From contig NZ_JAIUZR010000004.1 in assembly GCF_020171465.1 (NCBI RefSeq), forward strand, positions 1 through 64,000: DNA of 64,000 nt. Reading direction: 5' to 3'. Below the pieces are notes generated by a model, which saw only the letters and a list, made by a program, of their open reading frames with translations, had not been told where the DNA came from and ran no database searches. The translations under genes and the position numbers were made by a program. Below are positions 35,715-45,074 of this stretch, in pieces; the stretch's first letter is position 1; every line of letters starts with the position of its first letter. Source of the DNA: Lutimonas saemankumensis (GTDB lineage Bacteria > Bacteroidota > Bacteroidia > Flavobacteriales > Flavobacteriaceae).

Positions 35715-36209
35715 CTACTTTGACGAATTATTTTCCAATTCGAGCTCCCGGATCAAAGCATAGACCTTTGGGCTCTCAAAACCTCTTCTCAAAAGGTAAT
35801 CCGCCACTTTTTTTCTCTTCTTCAGCACAACTGGCTCAGAAGTACTGTTAAACTTTCTTTTGCCTAAATCTCTAAGGGTTTCTTCATATTCTGATTTATC
35901 GATCTCACTTAAAGCGGCTTTAATATTGTAACTGGATATTTCGCGAATCTTTAATTCGTTTGTAATTCTTACATATCCCCATTTTTTTATTTTGAACTTG
36001 CCTCGAGCAAAACTTCTGGCAAATCTTTCTTCATTTAAAAAATCGTGCTGCATCAGGTGGAGTAGAATCAACTCTCTTGCCTCCGGAATCATTCTCATAT
36101 CCATCAATTTGCGCTCAATATCTTTATGACATCGATCCTGATAGACACAATATTTTTCAAGCGACCTCTTGGCTTCTTCCAGAGTATATGTTGACTTCTT
36201 CTGTTTCAT
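35715..36209 (-). CDS. recX: Regulatory protein RecX
   Basis: 164-residue cytosolic protein that caps or disassembles RecA filaments. The three-helix repeats are visible: YTLEEAKRSLEKYCVYQDR near the N-terminus, LMQHDFLNEERFARSFARGK (the most conserved RecX segment), KKWGYVRITNELKIREI, and the C-terminal VADYLLRRGFESPKVYALI. recA is not adjacent. It is followed on the same strand by YqeY and is divergent from the large secreted protein gene. Confidence 0.9.
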   Translation of the reverse strand: MKQKKSTYTLEEAKRSLEKYCVYQDRCHKDIERKLMDMRMIPEARELILLHLMQHDFLNEERFARSFARGKFKIKKWGYVRITNELKIREISSYNIKAALSEIDKSEYEETLRDLGKRKFNSTSEPVVLKKRKKVADYLLRRGFESPKVYALIRELELENNSSK

Positions 36210-36275
36210 GTATTAAATAGTACATTCCAAAAGTACTCGCATCAGTTAATTTTTCCAAAACTAATCTGCTATAAC

Positions 36276-39200
36276 ATGCTCAGGTACTATTTATGTCTTT
36301 ATATTCTACTATATATGATTCAGACTATGGCTCAGTCAACATTGATTGCCAGAAACAGCTTTGAAATTTCCGGAGATAACTGGTCAGTAATAAGCTTTAG
36401 CACCCCGCCTTGCACCGCAGACAATGACAGCTGGAATTACCATACTCAACTGGACACCATTCAACCCAGTCATGGAAATCAGTTCTGGGGGATCAAAGAC
36501 TTAAATGGGAATTGTGGTTCTTCCGATTTTGAATACATGGAATTCGAAGCCATAGATATCAGGCAATATCGACAGGTAAAAATTAGGTTCGACTATTTGG
36601 TTGCAGGCTATGATAAAGGCGATGACATGAAATATCAATTATGGTTTGATGGCGAAATCCAGGAAGAGGTTCTCTTTGCAGATGGCCAGGATAATTTAAG
36701 CAGGCCATGGACAACACTGGAGCTTCCTGTTCCGAATACTGTTAAGTCCGTGAAAATTAGGATCAGTGTCAAACAAAATGGCTCTGATCTTGGAGGGCTG
36801 GACAACCTGGTTGTTACAGGAGATCCTGTTGAACTTTGCAACGAACTGTTGATATCCGAATATGCAGAGGGAAGCTCTTCTCGCCTGCATAGAAATAATT
36901 TTATAGAAATTTACAATTCAAGTGATTCAGTTATTGACCTGTCTTCTTACAAGCTCTCAAAATACACCGGTAAAAACTTGAATCCATCCTCTGTCTTATC
37001 ATTATCAGGTATGTTAGCTTCAGGTGAGACTTTTTTAATTGAAGACTACACAGAAAACTTGGGATTAACATCAGATCTCAGTTCCAATAGTTCTGTAATG
37101 GATTTTAACGGTGATGATAAGATCGTTCTTGGAAAGAATCAAATAGCAATAGACGCCATTGGCAAGATTGGCGATTCTGCTTATTTTGGAAAGGATATCA
37201 CCTTGAGAAGGAAATCAACTATTCGTTCTCCAAACAGCCAGTTTGACCCCTTGGAATGGGATGTATATCCCATGGAAGAAACAGGCGATCTGGATCTTCA
37301 CACAAGTGTCTGCGAGGGCCCTATACCTGAAATAAAAGTATCCGGAAACGGATTATCAATTCCAGATGGTAACAATAAAACTTCAATTCTGGATCAAACT
37401 TACTTTGGAGCATTTCCTCAATCTTTTGATGAGAAAGTTCAAAAAGAGTTTTATATAAAGAATGAGGGAAATGATGCTTTGACGATTAATTCAATTGAAA
37501 TAACCGGACCTGATGAAGTCAACTTTGATACAAATTTCAACAGTCCGGCAGTTATTCCTGTAAATGACAGCCTTCAGCTTTTTATTAATTATTTTCCAAC
37601 TCAAATCGGTTTTCATGAGGCAGTGGTTAATATCCTGAATTCTGATTCCTCGGAAAATCCTTTTGAATTTCTTATAATCGGAGAAACGACAGGTTCGGTT
37701 TCAAGCCCTTTGATCATATCACAATATTATGAAGGTGAATCAAATAATAAATGGGTGGAAATTTCCAATATCAGCAACAAAAGCAGCCCTGAAAACCTAT
37801 ACTACCTGGCATTGTTTCGAAACAACGATGCCTTTAGCCCTGTTGACAGAAAACCAAGCAGCAAAATTCCAATTCCATCAATTCTACCTGGAGCATCCAT
37901 TAAATATTGTGCCTCTTTAAACGTAAACACTCCCGATTACGCCCTTAACGGAGATGAAATAAAAACGAATGTGTGTAGTTTTTCAGGAGATGACATTATA
38001 GTGATTTCAACTTCAGGCTCAGAAAAATGCTGGAGAGATAAAGTGGATATTATCGGCCTGGCAGAAGAATGGGGTAAAGACTTGTCTATGGTCAGAAAAT
38101 ACGGTTGCAGGGCTTCCACAGCAAATACAGGTTTCCTGTTATCAGAATGGGAAATACATACACTGGAAGAAATTGACACGGCCCTGGCAGGATCAAATTT
38201 ACGAATTGGTATTCATGACCCGGGAACAACTTCATGGAGGGAAGGAGGTTGGACCAATGGAATTCCCGATGCCAGTAAGGCCGTGTTTATTGAATCTGAT
38301 TACTCCAGCCTTACAGAAGGAAGTTTAGAGGTCTGTTCCTTGAAAATTGAGGAGGGTGCCAGAATGCTGATAGCAAGCGGGAACAGCCTGGTCGTTGAAA
38401 AAGACCTCATCGTTGACGGATCACTTGAAATAGAGAATAATGCTTCTCTTGTCAACAAAGATGATCATGGTAGAATCGAAAAAAACGGTGAAATTCTAAT
38501 TCATAAAAAGAGTACATATTTAGAGCCATATGACTATACCTTCTGGTCAAGTCCGGTTGAGGGAAACAAACTTGAAGATGTTTTCTATAACTCGCCCAAA
38601 AACTCTTTTTATACATTTTCCGCATCTCTGTTTGAAGATTTGAATGATGACGGGATCGACGATAATCAAGATTCCTGGCAGAACAAGCTTGGTGTTATGG
38701 AGGCCGGTATTGGTTATACGGTAATGGCTCCGTTGGGTAAAGCGTTTGATAATTATCAATATGCGGTTTTTGACGGAAAGGTGAATAACGGAATCATTAA
38801 GGTCAGAACGGAAATCAATAGAAATACATTTGGTGATAAACCCCAATGGACCCTTATGGGCAACCCCTATCCGTCTTCGGTTGATATTGAAGAATTTCTA
38901 AACAATGAAACAAATAATGAAATATTGGGCAAAACCGTTTATTTCTGGACCCATGACACACCCGCCGCTTTAGACTCCGATACAAATTCCATGAAATACT
39001 CTGCCGATGACTATGCCATGTTTACCCTGGGAACAGGTGGTATAAAGGCCAATGAAAATGGAAAAATACCTTCAAAATATATTAGTAGTTGCCAGGGGTT
39101 TTTTATCCAGGCACTCAATGAAGGTGAAGCGGTTTTTAAGAATGAGATGCGAACGACGGCCGGAACCGATAATTTCTTTAAACCCAACAAGGATAAAATT

Positions 39201-39899
39201 CCCGTCGAAGAAAAGAAAATCTGGTTAAACCTCTCTAACAATCTTGGTGCTTTCAGTCAGTTATTGATCGGCTTTATAAATGGGGCAACCGTTGGAATAG
39301 ATCAAATGTATGACGGATTAAGAATGAAGTCCGGGAACCATGTGAATTTCTACACTCTTTCCAAAGATCTTCAACTGGCTATTCAGGGCCTTCCTCCATT
39401 ACAGGGTAACAAATTTGTACAGCTTGGGCTCGAGATCAGAGCTGAGGAGCCTGTTTTTCTGGAAATAGGTTTGGAAAAAGTTACGGACGGGCTTTCAAAC
39501 TACCGTTTAATACTCATTGACGAGTACCTTAATTTAAAAAAAGATCTGAGGAAGGGAAAGTATCATTTTGAATTGTCAAAACCAGGTAAATACAATGATC
39601 GTTTTAAGTTATTTATAAGCAAGGACCATAGCCTCGAGGATGAAACAACAGTTCAACTTTCTAGATCCGATGATCTTTTTTGGAGGATTTTTGACAATGC
39701 ACTATGGCTTGACACATTATCCGAAAGAAATATTGCAAGTGTTGAGGTATATGATCTTAACGGCCGGAAACTGACCGGTTCAAAAATTGGGGATAAAACA
39801 GCCCGCATCCCGTGGTATGGATTTCCTGAACGTGCGATCTATATTATTCGTGTTCTGTTGGAGGATTCCAGTTTGATCGTCAAAAAAATCCTGCCATGA
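36276..39899 (+). CDS. Large secreted lamin-tail-domain protein, probable T9SS cargo
   Basis: 1207 residues with a signal peptide ending near IQTMAQS. After an N-terminal beta-rich domain (about 20-180), a lamin-tail domain is seen (about 185-330: ELLISEYAEGSS, NFIEIYNSSDSVIDLS, YKLSKYTG). A second similar unit starts near LIISQYYEGESNNKWVEISN. Middle parts contain choice-of-anchor-like beta strands (NEGNDALTINSIEITGP). The C-terminus (VEVYDLNGRKLTGSKIG, ending YIIRVLLEDSSLIVKKILP) resembles the type A sorting domain recognised by the type IX system. Binding target unknown. It lies alone, between divergent recX and the convergent RNase G gene with a shared terminator. Confidence 0.75.
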   Translation: MLRYYLCLYILLYMIQTMAQSTLIARNSFEISGDNWSVISFSTPPCTADNDSWNYHTQLDTIQPSHGNQFWGIKDLNGNCGSSDFEYMEFEAIDIRQYRQVKIRFDYLVAGYDKGDDMKYQLWFDGEIQEEVLFADGQDNLSRPWTTLELPVPNTVKSVKIRISVKQNGSDLGGLDNLVVTGDPVELCNELLISEYAEGSSSRLHRNNFIEIYNSSDSVIDLSSYKLSKYTGKNLNPSSVLSLSGMLASGETFLIEDYTENLGLTSDLSSNSSVMDFNGDDKIVLGKNQIAIDAIGKIGDSAYFGKDITLRRKSTIRSPNSQFDPLEWDVYPMEETGDLDLHTSVCEGPIPEIKVSGNGLSIPDGNNKTSILDQTYFGAFPQSFDEKVQKEFYIKNEGNDALTINSIEITGPDEVNFDTNFNSPAVIPVNDSLQLFINYFPTQIGFHEAVVNILNSDSSENPFEFLIIGETTGSVSSPLIISQYYEGESNNKWVEISNISNKSSPENLYYLALFRNNDAFSPVDRKPSSKIPIPSILPGASIKYCASLNVNTPDYALNGDEIKTNVCSFSGDDIIVISTSGSEKCWRDKVDIIGLAEEWGKDLSMVRKYGCRASTANTGFLLSEWEIHTLEEIDTALAGSNLRIGIHDPGTTSWREGGWTNGIPDASKAVFIESDYSSLTEGSLEVCSLKIEEGARMLIASGNSLVVEKDLIVDGSLEIENNASLVNKDDHGRIEKNGEILIHKKSTYLEPYDYTFWSSPVEGNKLEDVFYNSPKNSFYTFSASLFEDLNDDGIDDNQDSWQNKLGVMEAGIGYTVMAPLGKAFDNYQYAVFDGKVNNGIIKVRTEINRNTFGDKPQWTLMGNPYPSSVDIEEFLNNETNNEILGKTVYFWTHDTPAALDSDTNSMKYSADDYAMFTLGTGGIKANENGKIPSKYISSCQGFFIQALNEGEAVFKNEMRTTAGTDNFFKPNKDKIPVEEKKIWLNLSNNLGAFSQLLIGFINGATVGIDQMYDGLRMKSGNHVNFYTLSKDLQLAIQGLPPLQGNKFVQLGLEIRAEEPVFLEIGLEKVTDGLSNYRLILIDEYLNLKKDLRKGKYHFELSKPGKYNDRFKLFISKDHSLEDETTVQLSRSDDLFWRIFDNALWLDTLSERNIASVEVYDLNGRKLTGSKIGDKTARIPWYGFPERAIYIIRVLLEDSSLIVKKILP

Positions 39900-39901
39900 G
39901 G

Positions 39902-39935
39902 GCAAAAAAAAAGCCCCGCTTCTGCGGGGCTTAAT
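39902..39935. terminator. Terminator between the lamin-tail gene and RNase G
   Basis: The stem AAGCCCCGC / GCGGGGCTT, loop TTCT (39911-39932), with an A run on the left. It ends the plus-strand gene and, as the mirror, also fits the convergent minus-strand gene. Confidence 0.8.
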
Positions 39936-39944
39936 GATATATTC

Positions 39945-41501
39945 TTACCTTATTATTTTATCGTTCTGATCGACAAATTCATATTTTAAATACGGAAATG
40001 CATCTCTTGGTACTATTTTGATCCATTTCTTATACTTCAAGAACCATTTCATCTGGATTGAATTTATCCCTTTTGTAAGATGGGAAGCTACAAATGAATG
40101 CACATGTAATGCAATTCCTGTTCTATCTTCTTCCATGATCTTAACCAATTTGGACTCTATTCGATCTATTAAAACTATCGGAGCTTCTACTTCTCCATTC
40201 TTGTTTGGATTCTCTTCTTTCGTTTTGATATTTCTCTCTGGACGTACTCGCTGTCGAGTAATTTGAACTAAACCAAATTTACTTGGTGGCAACACCTTGT
40301 GTTTGGTTCTGCTGTTACTCATTTCTTTCCTCAGATGATCATAAAGCTTTTTTCTGTGATCAGCGATATGCATATCTATAAAATCTACGACAATGATACC
40401 ACCCATGTCTCTCAACTGAAGCTGTCTAGCAATTTCGCTGGCCGCAATCAGATTCACCTCAAGTGCCGTATCTGCTTGAGAGTTGGCTTTGTTTGATCTG
40501 TTTCCTGAGTTTACATCAATCACGTGCAATGCTTCAGTATGCTCAATGACCAAATACGCTCCTTTACGCATTGAAACAGTTTTTCCAAAAGCCGATTTTA
40601 TTTGTTTTTCAATACCGTAGTAATCAAATATTGGCACTCTCGATTTGTAGTGCTTCGCTATTGATTTTTTTTCCGGTGCAATTCTTTCCAGATAATCAAG
40701 TATCTCCTGATGAAGAGATAAATCATTTGTAATTATACTTGTGAAAGACTCATTGAAAACGTCTCTAAGAATTGATGAAGCTCTGTTCAATTCGGATAAT
40801 ACTTTTTGAGGAGCCTCTGCACTTGGTATCTGTTTGCACATATTGACCCATCTCTGTATCGAATACTGTAAATCTCTGTCCAGTTCTGCTACTTTTATCC
40901 CTTGTGCAACTGTTCTTAAAATTACTCCGAATCCTTTTGGCTTTATACTTTGAGCCAACCTTTTTAATCGTTCTTTTTCCTTGTTGTTCGTTATTTTCTG
41001 TGACACAGAAACACGATCAGAAAAGGGAACCAGTACTAAATATCTACCGGCAATGGATAATTCAGAACTTATCCTGGGTCCTTTGGTAGAAATTGGTTCT
41101 TTTACTACCTGAACCAATAAGTTTTGACCAGCCTTTATGACATCATCAATTTTGCCATGCTTGTCAATATCTTTCTCAAAACGAAACCCTTTTAGGGTAA
41201 AATCTTTTCTTTTACCAGTACTTACCTGATGAGTATATTTTTTTAAAGATGATAATTGTGGGCCTAAATCATGATAATGCAGAAAGGCATCTTTTTCACT
41301 TCCTACATTTACGAAAGCTGCATTCAGGCCGGATAATGTTTTCTTAACTTTTGACAAGAAAATGTCTCCTACCGAGAAATTATTGTCTAAAGTTTCCTTA
41401 TGTAACTCAACAAGTTTTCCATCTCTTAATAAGGCAAAATCTATATCAGAGGAATTCGATCTTATTATTAATTCTGTTTTCACTCTGTTATATTTTTGCA
41501 T
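39945..41501 (-). CDS. rng: Ribonuclease G (RNase E/G family)
   Basis: 518-residue endoribonuclease that processes rRNA and mRNA. An S1-like RNA-binding region comes first (IFLSKVKKTLSGLNAAFVNVGSEKDAFLHY), then the catalytic DNase I-like segment with metal-binding aspartates in VIDVNSGNRSN and GGIIVVDFIDMHIADHRKK. It lacks the long C-terminal scaffold of E. coli RNase E, so RNase G is the better name. It is preceded on the same strand by a 30-residue basic ribosomal-type protein and HU. The ATG 41501 is the called start; an in-frame GTG six codons in is an alternative. Confidence 0.93.
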   Translation of the reverse strand: MQKYNRVKTELIIRSNSSDIDFALLRDGKLVELHKETLDNNFSVGDIFLSKVKKTLSGLNAAFVNVGSEKDAFLHYHDLGPQLSSLKKYTHQVSTGKRKDFTLKGFRFEKDIDKHGKIDDVIKAGQNLLVQVVKEPISTKGPRISSELSIAGRYLVLVPFSDRVSVSQKITNNKEKERLKRLAQSIKPKGFGVILRTVAQGIKVAELDRDLQYSIQRWVNMCKQIPSAEAPQKVLSELNRASSILRDVFNESFTSIITNDLSLHQEILDYLERIAPEKKSIAKHYKSRVPIFDYYGIEKQIKSAFGKTVSMRKGAYLVIEHTEALHVIDVNSGNRSNKANSQADTALEVNLIAASEIARQLQLRDMGGIIVVDFIDMHIADHRKKLYDHLRKEMSNSRTKHKVLPPSKFGLVQITRQRVRPERNIKTKEENPNKNGEVEAPIVLIDRIESKLVKIMEEDRTGIALHVHSFVASHLTKGINSIQMKWFLKYKKWIKIVPRDAFPYLKYEFVDQNDKIIR

Positions 41502-41631
41502 CTATCTCATCCATGATCATTAAACCATCAAATGGATAGATTGATTAATAAATAGTTGTGGTTATTCTTGATAACCTCATATTTGCCTAAGCAAATTTTA
41601 TGTCAATGAACGTACTAAACTGAAAATTTAA

Positions 41632-41661
41632 AACAAATAGGTGATTGCTCACCTATTTGTT
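41632..41661 (-). terminator. Hairpin overlapping the stop of the small basic gene
   Basis: Perfect inverted repeat AACAAATAGGTGA / TCACCTATTTGTT with loop of four bases (41632-41661). On the minus strand it is followed by TTAAATTTT. Its first arm begins within the TAA stop of the small basic gene, so translation and termination are closely joined. Confidence 0.7.
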
Positions 41662-41752
41662 ACTTTTTCTTCTTATGTCTATTTTGTCTGCTTCTTTTCT
41701 TCCGCTTATGGGTCGAAATTTTGCTGCGTTTTCTTTTTTTACCACTTGGCAT
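41660..41752 (-). CDS. 30-residue very basic ribosomal-type protein
   Basis: A complete ATG-to-TAA frame of 31 codons, missed by length cut-offs. It starts MPSGKKRKRSKISTHKRKKR and ends HKKKK; about half of the 30 residues are Lys or Arg and there are no acidic residues. Such compact Lys/Arg peptides bind rRNA. The pattern recalls small basic subunit proteins of the bS22/mS38 (AURKAIP1-like) type, and I recall similar peptides encoded between HU and RNase G in other Flavobacteriia. It starts 25 bases after the HU gene stop, so they are probably co-transcribed, and a hairpin overlaps its stop. The exact ribosomal name is not proven. Confidence 0.75.
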   Translation of the reverse strand: MPSGKKRKRSKISTHKRKKRSRQNRHKKKK

Positions 41753-41777
41753 AATAAACTGAATTATAAGATTTTTA

Positions 41778-42068
41778 TTATTTGACTGCTACACTTTTTT
41801 TAACGCTCTCTACAAAAACTTTTGCAGGTTTGAACGCAGGAATGTTGTGAGCAGGTATTTTAATCGTCGTATTCTTTGAAATATTTCTTCCAGTTTTCTC
41901 AGCTCTTTCTTTCACAATAAAACTACCAAAACCTCTTAAATAAACATTTTCTCCCTGGTTCAATGAGTCCTTTACTTCTACCATAAAATCCTCTACCACT
42001 CTTAAAACATCAGCTTTTTCAATACCAGATTTTTCTGAAATGTTAGCTACGATCTCTGCTTTTGTCAT
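41778..42068 (-). CDS. HU family DNA-binding protein
   Basis: Nucleoid-associated protein, 96 residues. The opening MTKAEIVANISEKSGIEKAD, the GFGSFIVKERAEKTGRN beta-arm base and the IPAHNIPAFKPAK arm-to-helix segment are diagnostic of HU. A minus-strand TATATTTG followed by CC (42118-42111) lies 43 bases upstream as a probable -7 box. It is first in an HU-small basic protein-rng group, divergent from mutY. Confidence 0.94.
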   Translation of the reverse strand: MTKAEIVANISEKSGIEKADVLRVVEDFMVEVKDSLNQGENVYLRGFGSFIVKERAEKTGRNISKNTTIKIPAHNIPAFKPAKVFVESVKKSVAVK

Positions 42069-42189
42069 TTTAAATTATTTATACGTTATTTAATTCCTTA
42101 TTTGAGTCGGCAAATATAATACAATAAATCAATTTCGGAAAGCTAAATGATTAAAATTTAATTAGATAAAAAAATTGTACTATTGCAAA

Positions 42190-43251
42190 ATGAGGCAAAA
42201 TGAAAAATTTTCTAACGCATTAATAATGTGGTATTTAATCAATAAACGTGATTTGCCGTGGAGAAAAACAAAGGACCCCTATCTTATATGGTTATCCGAA
42301 ATAATCCTGCAACAGACTCGTATCGCCCAAGGAACCTCATATTATGAAAAATTTGCAGACAAATTTAAAGATGTTTTTGCTCTGGCAGATTCGGATGAAA
42401 AGACAATTTTGAAAATGTGGCAGGGTCTTGGATATTATTCCAGAGCGAGGAATCTTCATTCAACTGCCCGGGAAATTGTTGCAGCTTATAATGGAAAATT
42501 TCCCGACAATTATAAAAGCCTCATCAAACTCAAAGGAATTGGCGATTATACAGCCTCCGCCATAGCTTCAATGGCCTTTGATAAAGGGCATGCGGTTGTG
42601 GATGGAAATGTTTATCGTGTTTTGTCTCGTGTTTTTGGAATTGATACGCCGATCAATGAATCCAAAGGTGTCAAAGAGTTCAAAATACTCGCACAGGAGT
42701 TGCTTAATCTGGAAGATCCGGGAACCCACAATCAGGCCCTTATGGAATTTGGTGCTGTGGTTTGTACTCCTAAAAGCCCTAGTTGTAGCAGCTGCGTGTT
42801 CAACAACAGATGTGAAGCCTTAAGAACCGGCAGAGTGGATGAATTGCCGGTAAAGAAAAAGGCATTAAAAATAAAAAGCAGATTCTTTAACTTTCTTGTG
42901 TTGAATGACAAGAATGAAAACACCTTTATAAGACAGCGAATTCATAAAGATATCTGGCAAAATTTGTTTGAGTTCCCCCTTTTGGAAACCTCAGAAGAAC
43001 TTTATGATACCTCAGATCTTCTAACTTTCATTGAAAAAGAATTCAATTTTACAGGCACTTTTCACATCAAAAAGTTTAATCAGATTCCAGTGGTCCATAA
43101 ATTGTCACATCAAACGCTTTACACTACTTTCTGGATCGTTCACAGCGAAAGTATCATGGAAAACGGCATGTCCTGGGAGCAGCTCAATGACTATGCCCTC
43201 CCGGTTCTGATTCAGAATTTTGTTGATAAATATAAAGGCCTTAATCCATGA
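42190..43251 (+). CDS. mutY: A/G-specific adenine glycosylase MutY
   Basis: Base-excision enzyme that removes adenine opposite 8-oxoguanine; 353 residues. The HhH-GPD domain has the catalytic Glu in WLSEIILQQTR, the helix-hairpin-helix LKGIGDYTASAIA, and the catalytic Asp in HAVVDGNVYRVLSR. Its iron-sulfur loop is C-x6-C-x2-C-x5-C in VCTPKSPSCSSCVFNNRCEAL (the usual MutY spacing). The C-terminal NUDIX-like domain recognises 8-oxoG. The ATG at 42190 is preferred; an in-frame TTG at 42175 lies where a promoter -7-like TACTATTG begins (42178). First gene in the mutY-ssb-gldE-gldD order typical of gliding flavobacteria. Confidence 0.95.
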   Translation: MRQNEKFSNALIMWYLINKRDLPWRKTKDPYLIWLSEIILQQTRIAQGTSYYEKFADKFKDVFALADSDEKTILKMWQGLGYYSRARNLHSTAREIVAAYNGKFPDNYKSLIKLKGIGDYTASAIASMAFDKGHAVVDGNVYRVLSRVFGIDTPINESKGVKEFKILAQELLNLEDPGTHNQALMEFGAVVCTPKSPSCSSCVFNNRCEALRTGRVDELPVKKKALKIKSRFFNFLVLNDKNENTFIRQRIHKDIWQNLFEFPLLETSEELYDTSDLLTFIEKEFNFTGTFHIKKFNQIPVVHKLSHQTLYTTFWIVHSESIMENGMSWEQLNDYALPVLIQNFVDKYKGLNP

Positions 43252-43267
43252 ATTTCTTCATTTTGAT

Positions 43268-43275
43268 TATCTTTG
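43268..43275 (+). promoter_or_regulatory. ssb promoter, -7 element
   Basis: TATCTTTG lies 18 bases before the ssb ATG, just after mutY, and matches TAnnTTTG. It would give ssb-gldE-gldD a promoter of their own with a leader of about a dozen bases. No -33 TTG at standard spacing. Confidence 0.5.
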
Positions 43276-43292
43276 ATCCTTATTAGAATCTT

Positions 43293-43730
43293 ATGGCAAA
43301 CTCATTGAATAAAGTGATGCTTATCGGGCATTTGGGTGATGAAGTAAAAATGCATTATTTTGAAGGTGGAAACTGCATTGGCAGGTTTCCCGTTGCTACA
43401 AATGAGTCCTACAGCAACAGGCAAACAGGAGAAAAGGTTACAACGACAGAATGGCATAATGTTGTTGTAAGAAATAAACTTGCTGAACTTTGTGAAAAAT
43501 TTCTTAGTAAAGGCGACAGGGTTTATGTTGAAGGTAAAATTAAAACGCGTCAGTGGGAGCAGGAAGGAGCAAAAAGATATACTACAGAAATTCACGCTGT
43601 TGACATGACCTTTTTAACAACGAAAAAGGATCTTTCAAACCCTACGACAGCTACATCACATGATCCTCAAGCAGAAACGACTCCAGGTATTAGTGCTGTA
43701 AACGATACTTCGGATGATCTGCCATTTTGA
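43293..43730 (+). CDS. ssb: Single-stranded DNA-binding protein
   Basis: 145-residue tetrameric SSB. The OB-fold occupies about 1-107 (NKVMLIGHLGDEV, FPVATNESY, EWHNVVVRNKLAE, RVYVEGKIKTRQW). The disordered tail ends in the acidic tip DDLPF, which recruits replication and repair proteins. It lies between mutY and gldE, 41 bases and 33 bases apart. Confidence 0.96.
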   Translation: MANSLNKVMLIGHLGDEVKMHYFEGGNCIGRFPVATNESYSNRQTGEKVTTTEWHNVVVRNKLAELCEKFLSKGDRVYVEGKIKTRQWEQEGAKRYTTEIHAVDMTFLTTKKDLSNPTTATSHDPQAETTPGISAVNDTSDDLPF

Positions 43731-43763
43731 TCTTAGTTAAAGTATGAATTAAACCATCACTCT

Positions 43764-45074
43764 TTGGATCCTGAACCCGCAAGTTTCTTCTCGGCATTTG
43801 ATTTTGACTGGCAAGCCTCTCTTGGCCTTTTGGCACTATTGATTTTACTGATTCTTTCTGCTGTAATTTCGGGGACAGAAGTAGCCTTTTTCTCCTTATC
43901 AAAATCCGATCTTGACAAAGATGATGATTCCAATATCAATCATATAAAACAATTACTGGAAGATCCCAAGAAGCTTCTGGCCACAATTCTTATTTCAAAT
44001 AATTTCATCAACATATTATTCATCCTGCTGTTTACCTATGTGGGTGATTATTATTTTCAGGGACTCACCTCTCCCCTTGTAAAGTTCCTGATTGAAATTG
44101 TTGTTGTGACATTTTTAATTTTGTTATTTGGTGAGGTACTCCCAAAGATCTATGCCACAAGAAATTCCTTTGGCTTTGCATCTTTTATGGCTAAACCAAT
44201 GTTAGCACTTAGGTCTATGCTTACCTTTGTGAGTAATCCAATGCTAAACCTCACCAATCTGGTTGAAAATAAATTGAGGAAAAAAAATTCAGACATTTCC
44301 GTTGAAGTTTTATCACAGGCTTTGGAGTTGACTTCGAAAGGGGCCACTACAAAAGAGGAGAAAAAAATTCTTCAGGGTATTGTCAATTTCGGAAACACTG
44401 AAACCTCTCAGATCATGTGTCCAAGAATGGATATTTTTGCTTTGGCATCTGATGAAGAATTCAATGATGTCACAGAAAAAATAATTAAAAAAGGGCATTC
44501 GAGGATCCCTGTTTATGATGAAAATATTGACAGTATTGTCGGAATTCTTTATACTAAGGATCTGATTCCACATATTAACAAAAAGACTTTTCAGTGGAGA
44601 AAGATCATACGTGAAGCCTTCTTTGTCCCGGAAAATAAAAAGCTGGACGATCTCTTAAAAGAGTTTCAGGAAATGAAAAACCACATGGCGATTGTGGTAG
44701 ATGAATATGGGGGAACTTCAGGACTTATTACGCTTGAAGATATTATCGAAGAGATTGTAGGTGACATTTCCGATGAATTTGATCAAAACGACCTGTCCTA
44801 TTCAAAACTAGATGATTATAACTATGTTTTTGAAGCAAAAACCACATTAAAGGATTTCTATAAAGTTTTACAAATTGACGAAACCCTTTTTGAAGATCAG
44901 AAATTCGAGGCAGAAACCATAGCCGGTTTGATTTTGGAAATTACCGGAAAGTTTCCTAAAAAAAACGACCATATTACCTATAAAAGATACGAGTTTACCA
45001 TAGAAGCAATTGACAAAAAACGTATCAAACAGGTGAAGGTCACATTACCTATGATAAAAAAAACAATAAAATGA
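43764..45074 (+). CDS. gldE: Gliding motility-associated protein GldE (CorC/HlyC family)
   Basis: 436-residue inner-membrane protein. An N-terminal DUF21/CNNM region with about four hydrophobic segments (SLGLLALLILLILSAVISGTE onward) is followed by a CBS pair (RMDIFALASDEEF, GHSRIPVYDENIDSIVGILY, MAIVVDEYGGTSGLITLEDI) and a C-terminal CorC-type domain. GldE resembles ion-transporter regulators and aids gliding and T9SS assembly. The start is a TTG at 43764. It overlaps gldD by four bases (ATGA), showing translational coupling. Neighbours mutY-ssb-gldE-gldD match other flavobacteria, which is the main reason for the symbol. Confidence 0.9.
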   Translation: MDPEPASFFSAFDFDWQASLGLLALLILLILSAVISGTEVAFFSLSKSDLDKDDDSNINHIKQLLEDPKKLLATILISNNFINILFILLFTYVGDYYFQGLTSPLVKFLIEIVVVTFLILLFGEVLPKIYATRNSFGFASFMAKPMLALRSMLTFVSNPMLNLTNLVENKLRKKNSDISVEVLSQALELTSKGATTKEEKKILQGIVNFGNTETSQIMCPRMDIFALASDEEFNDVTEKIIKKGHSRIPVYDENIDSIVGILYTKDLIPHINKKTFQWRKIIREAFFVPENKKLDDLLKEFQEMKNHMAIVVDEYGGTSGLITLEDIIEEIVGDISDEFDQNDLSYSKLDDYNYVFEAKTTLKDFYKVLQIDETLFEDQKFEAETIAGLILEITGKFPKKNDHITYKRYEFTIEAIDKKRIKQVKVTLPMIKKTIK

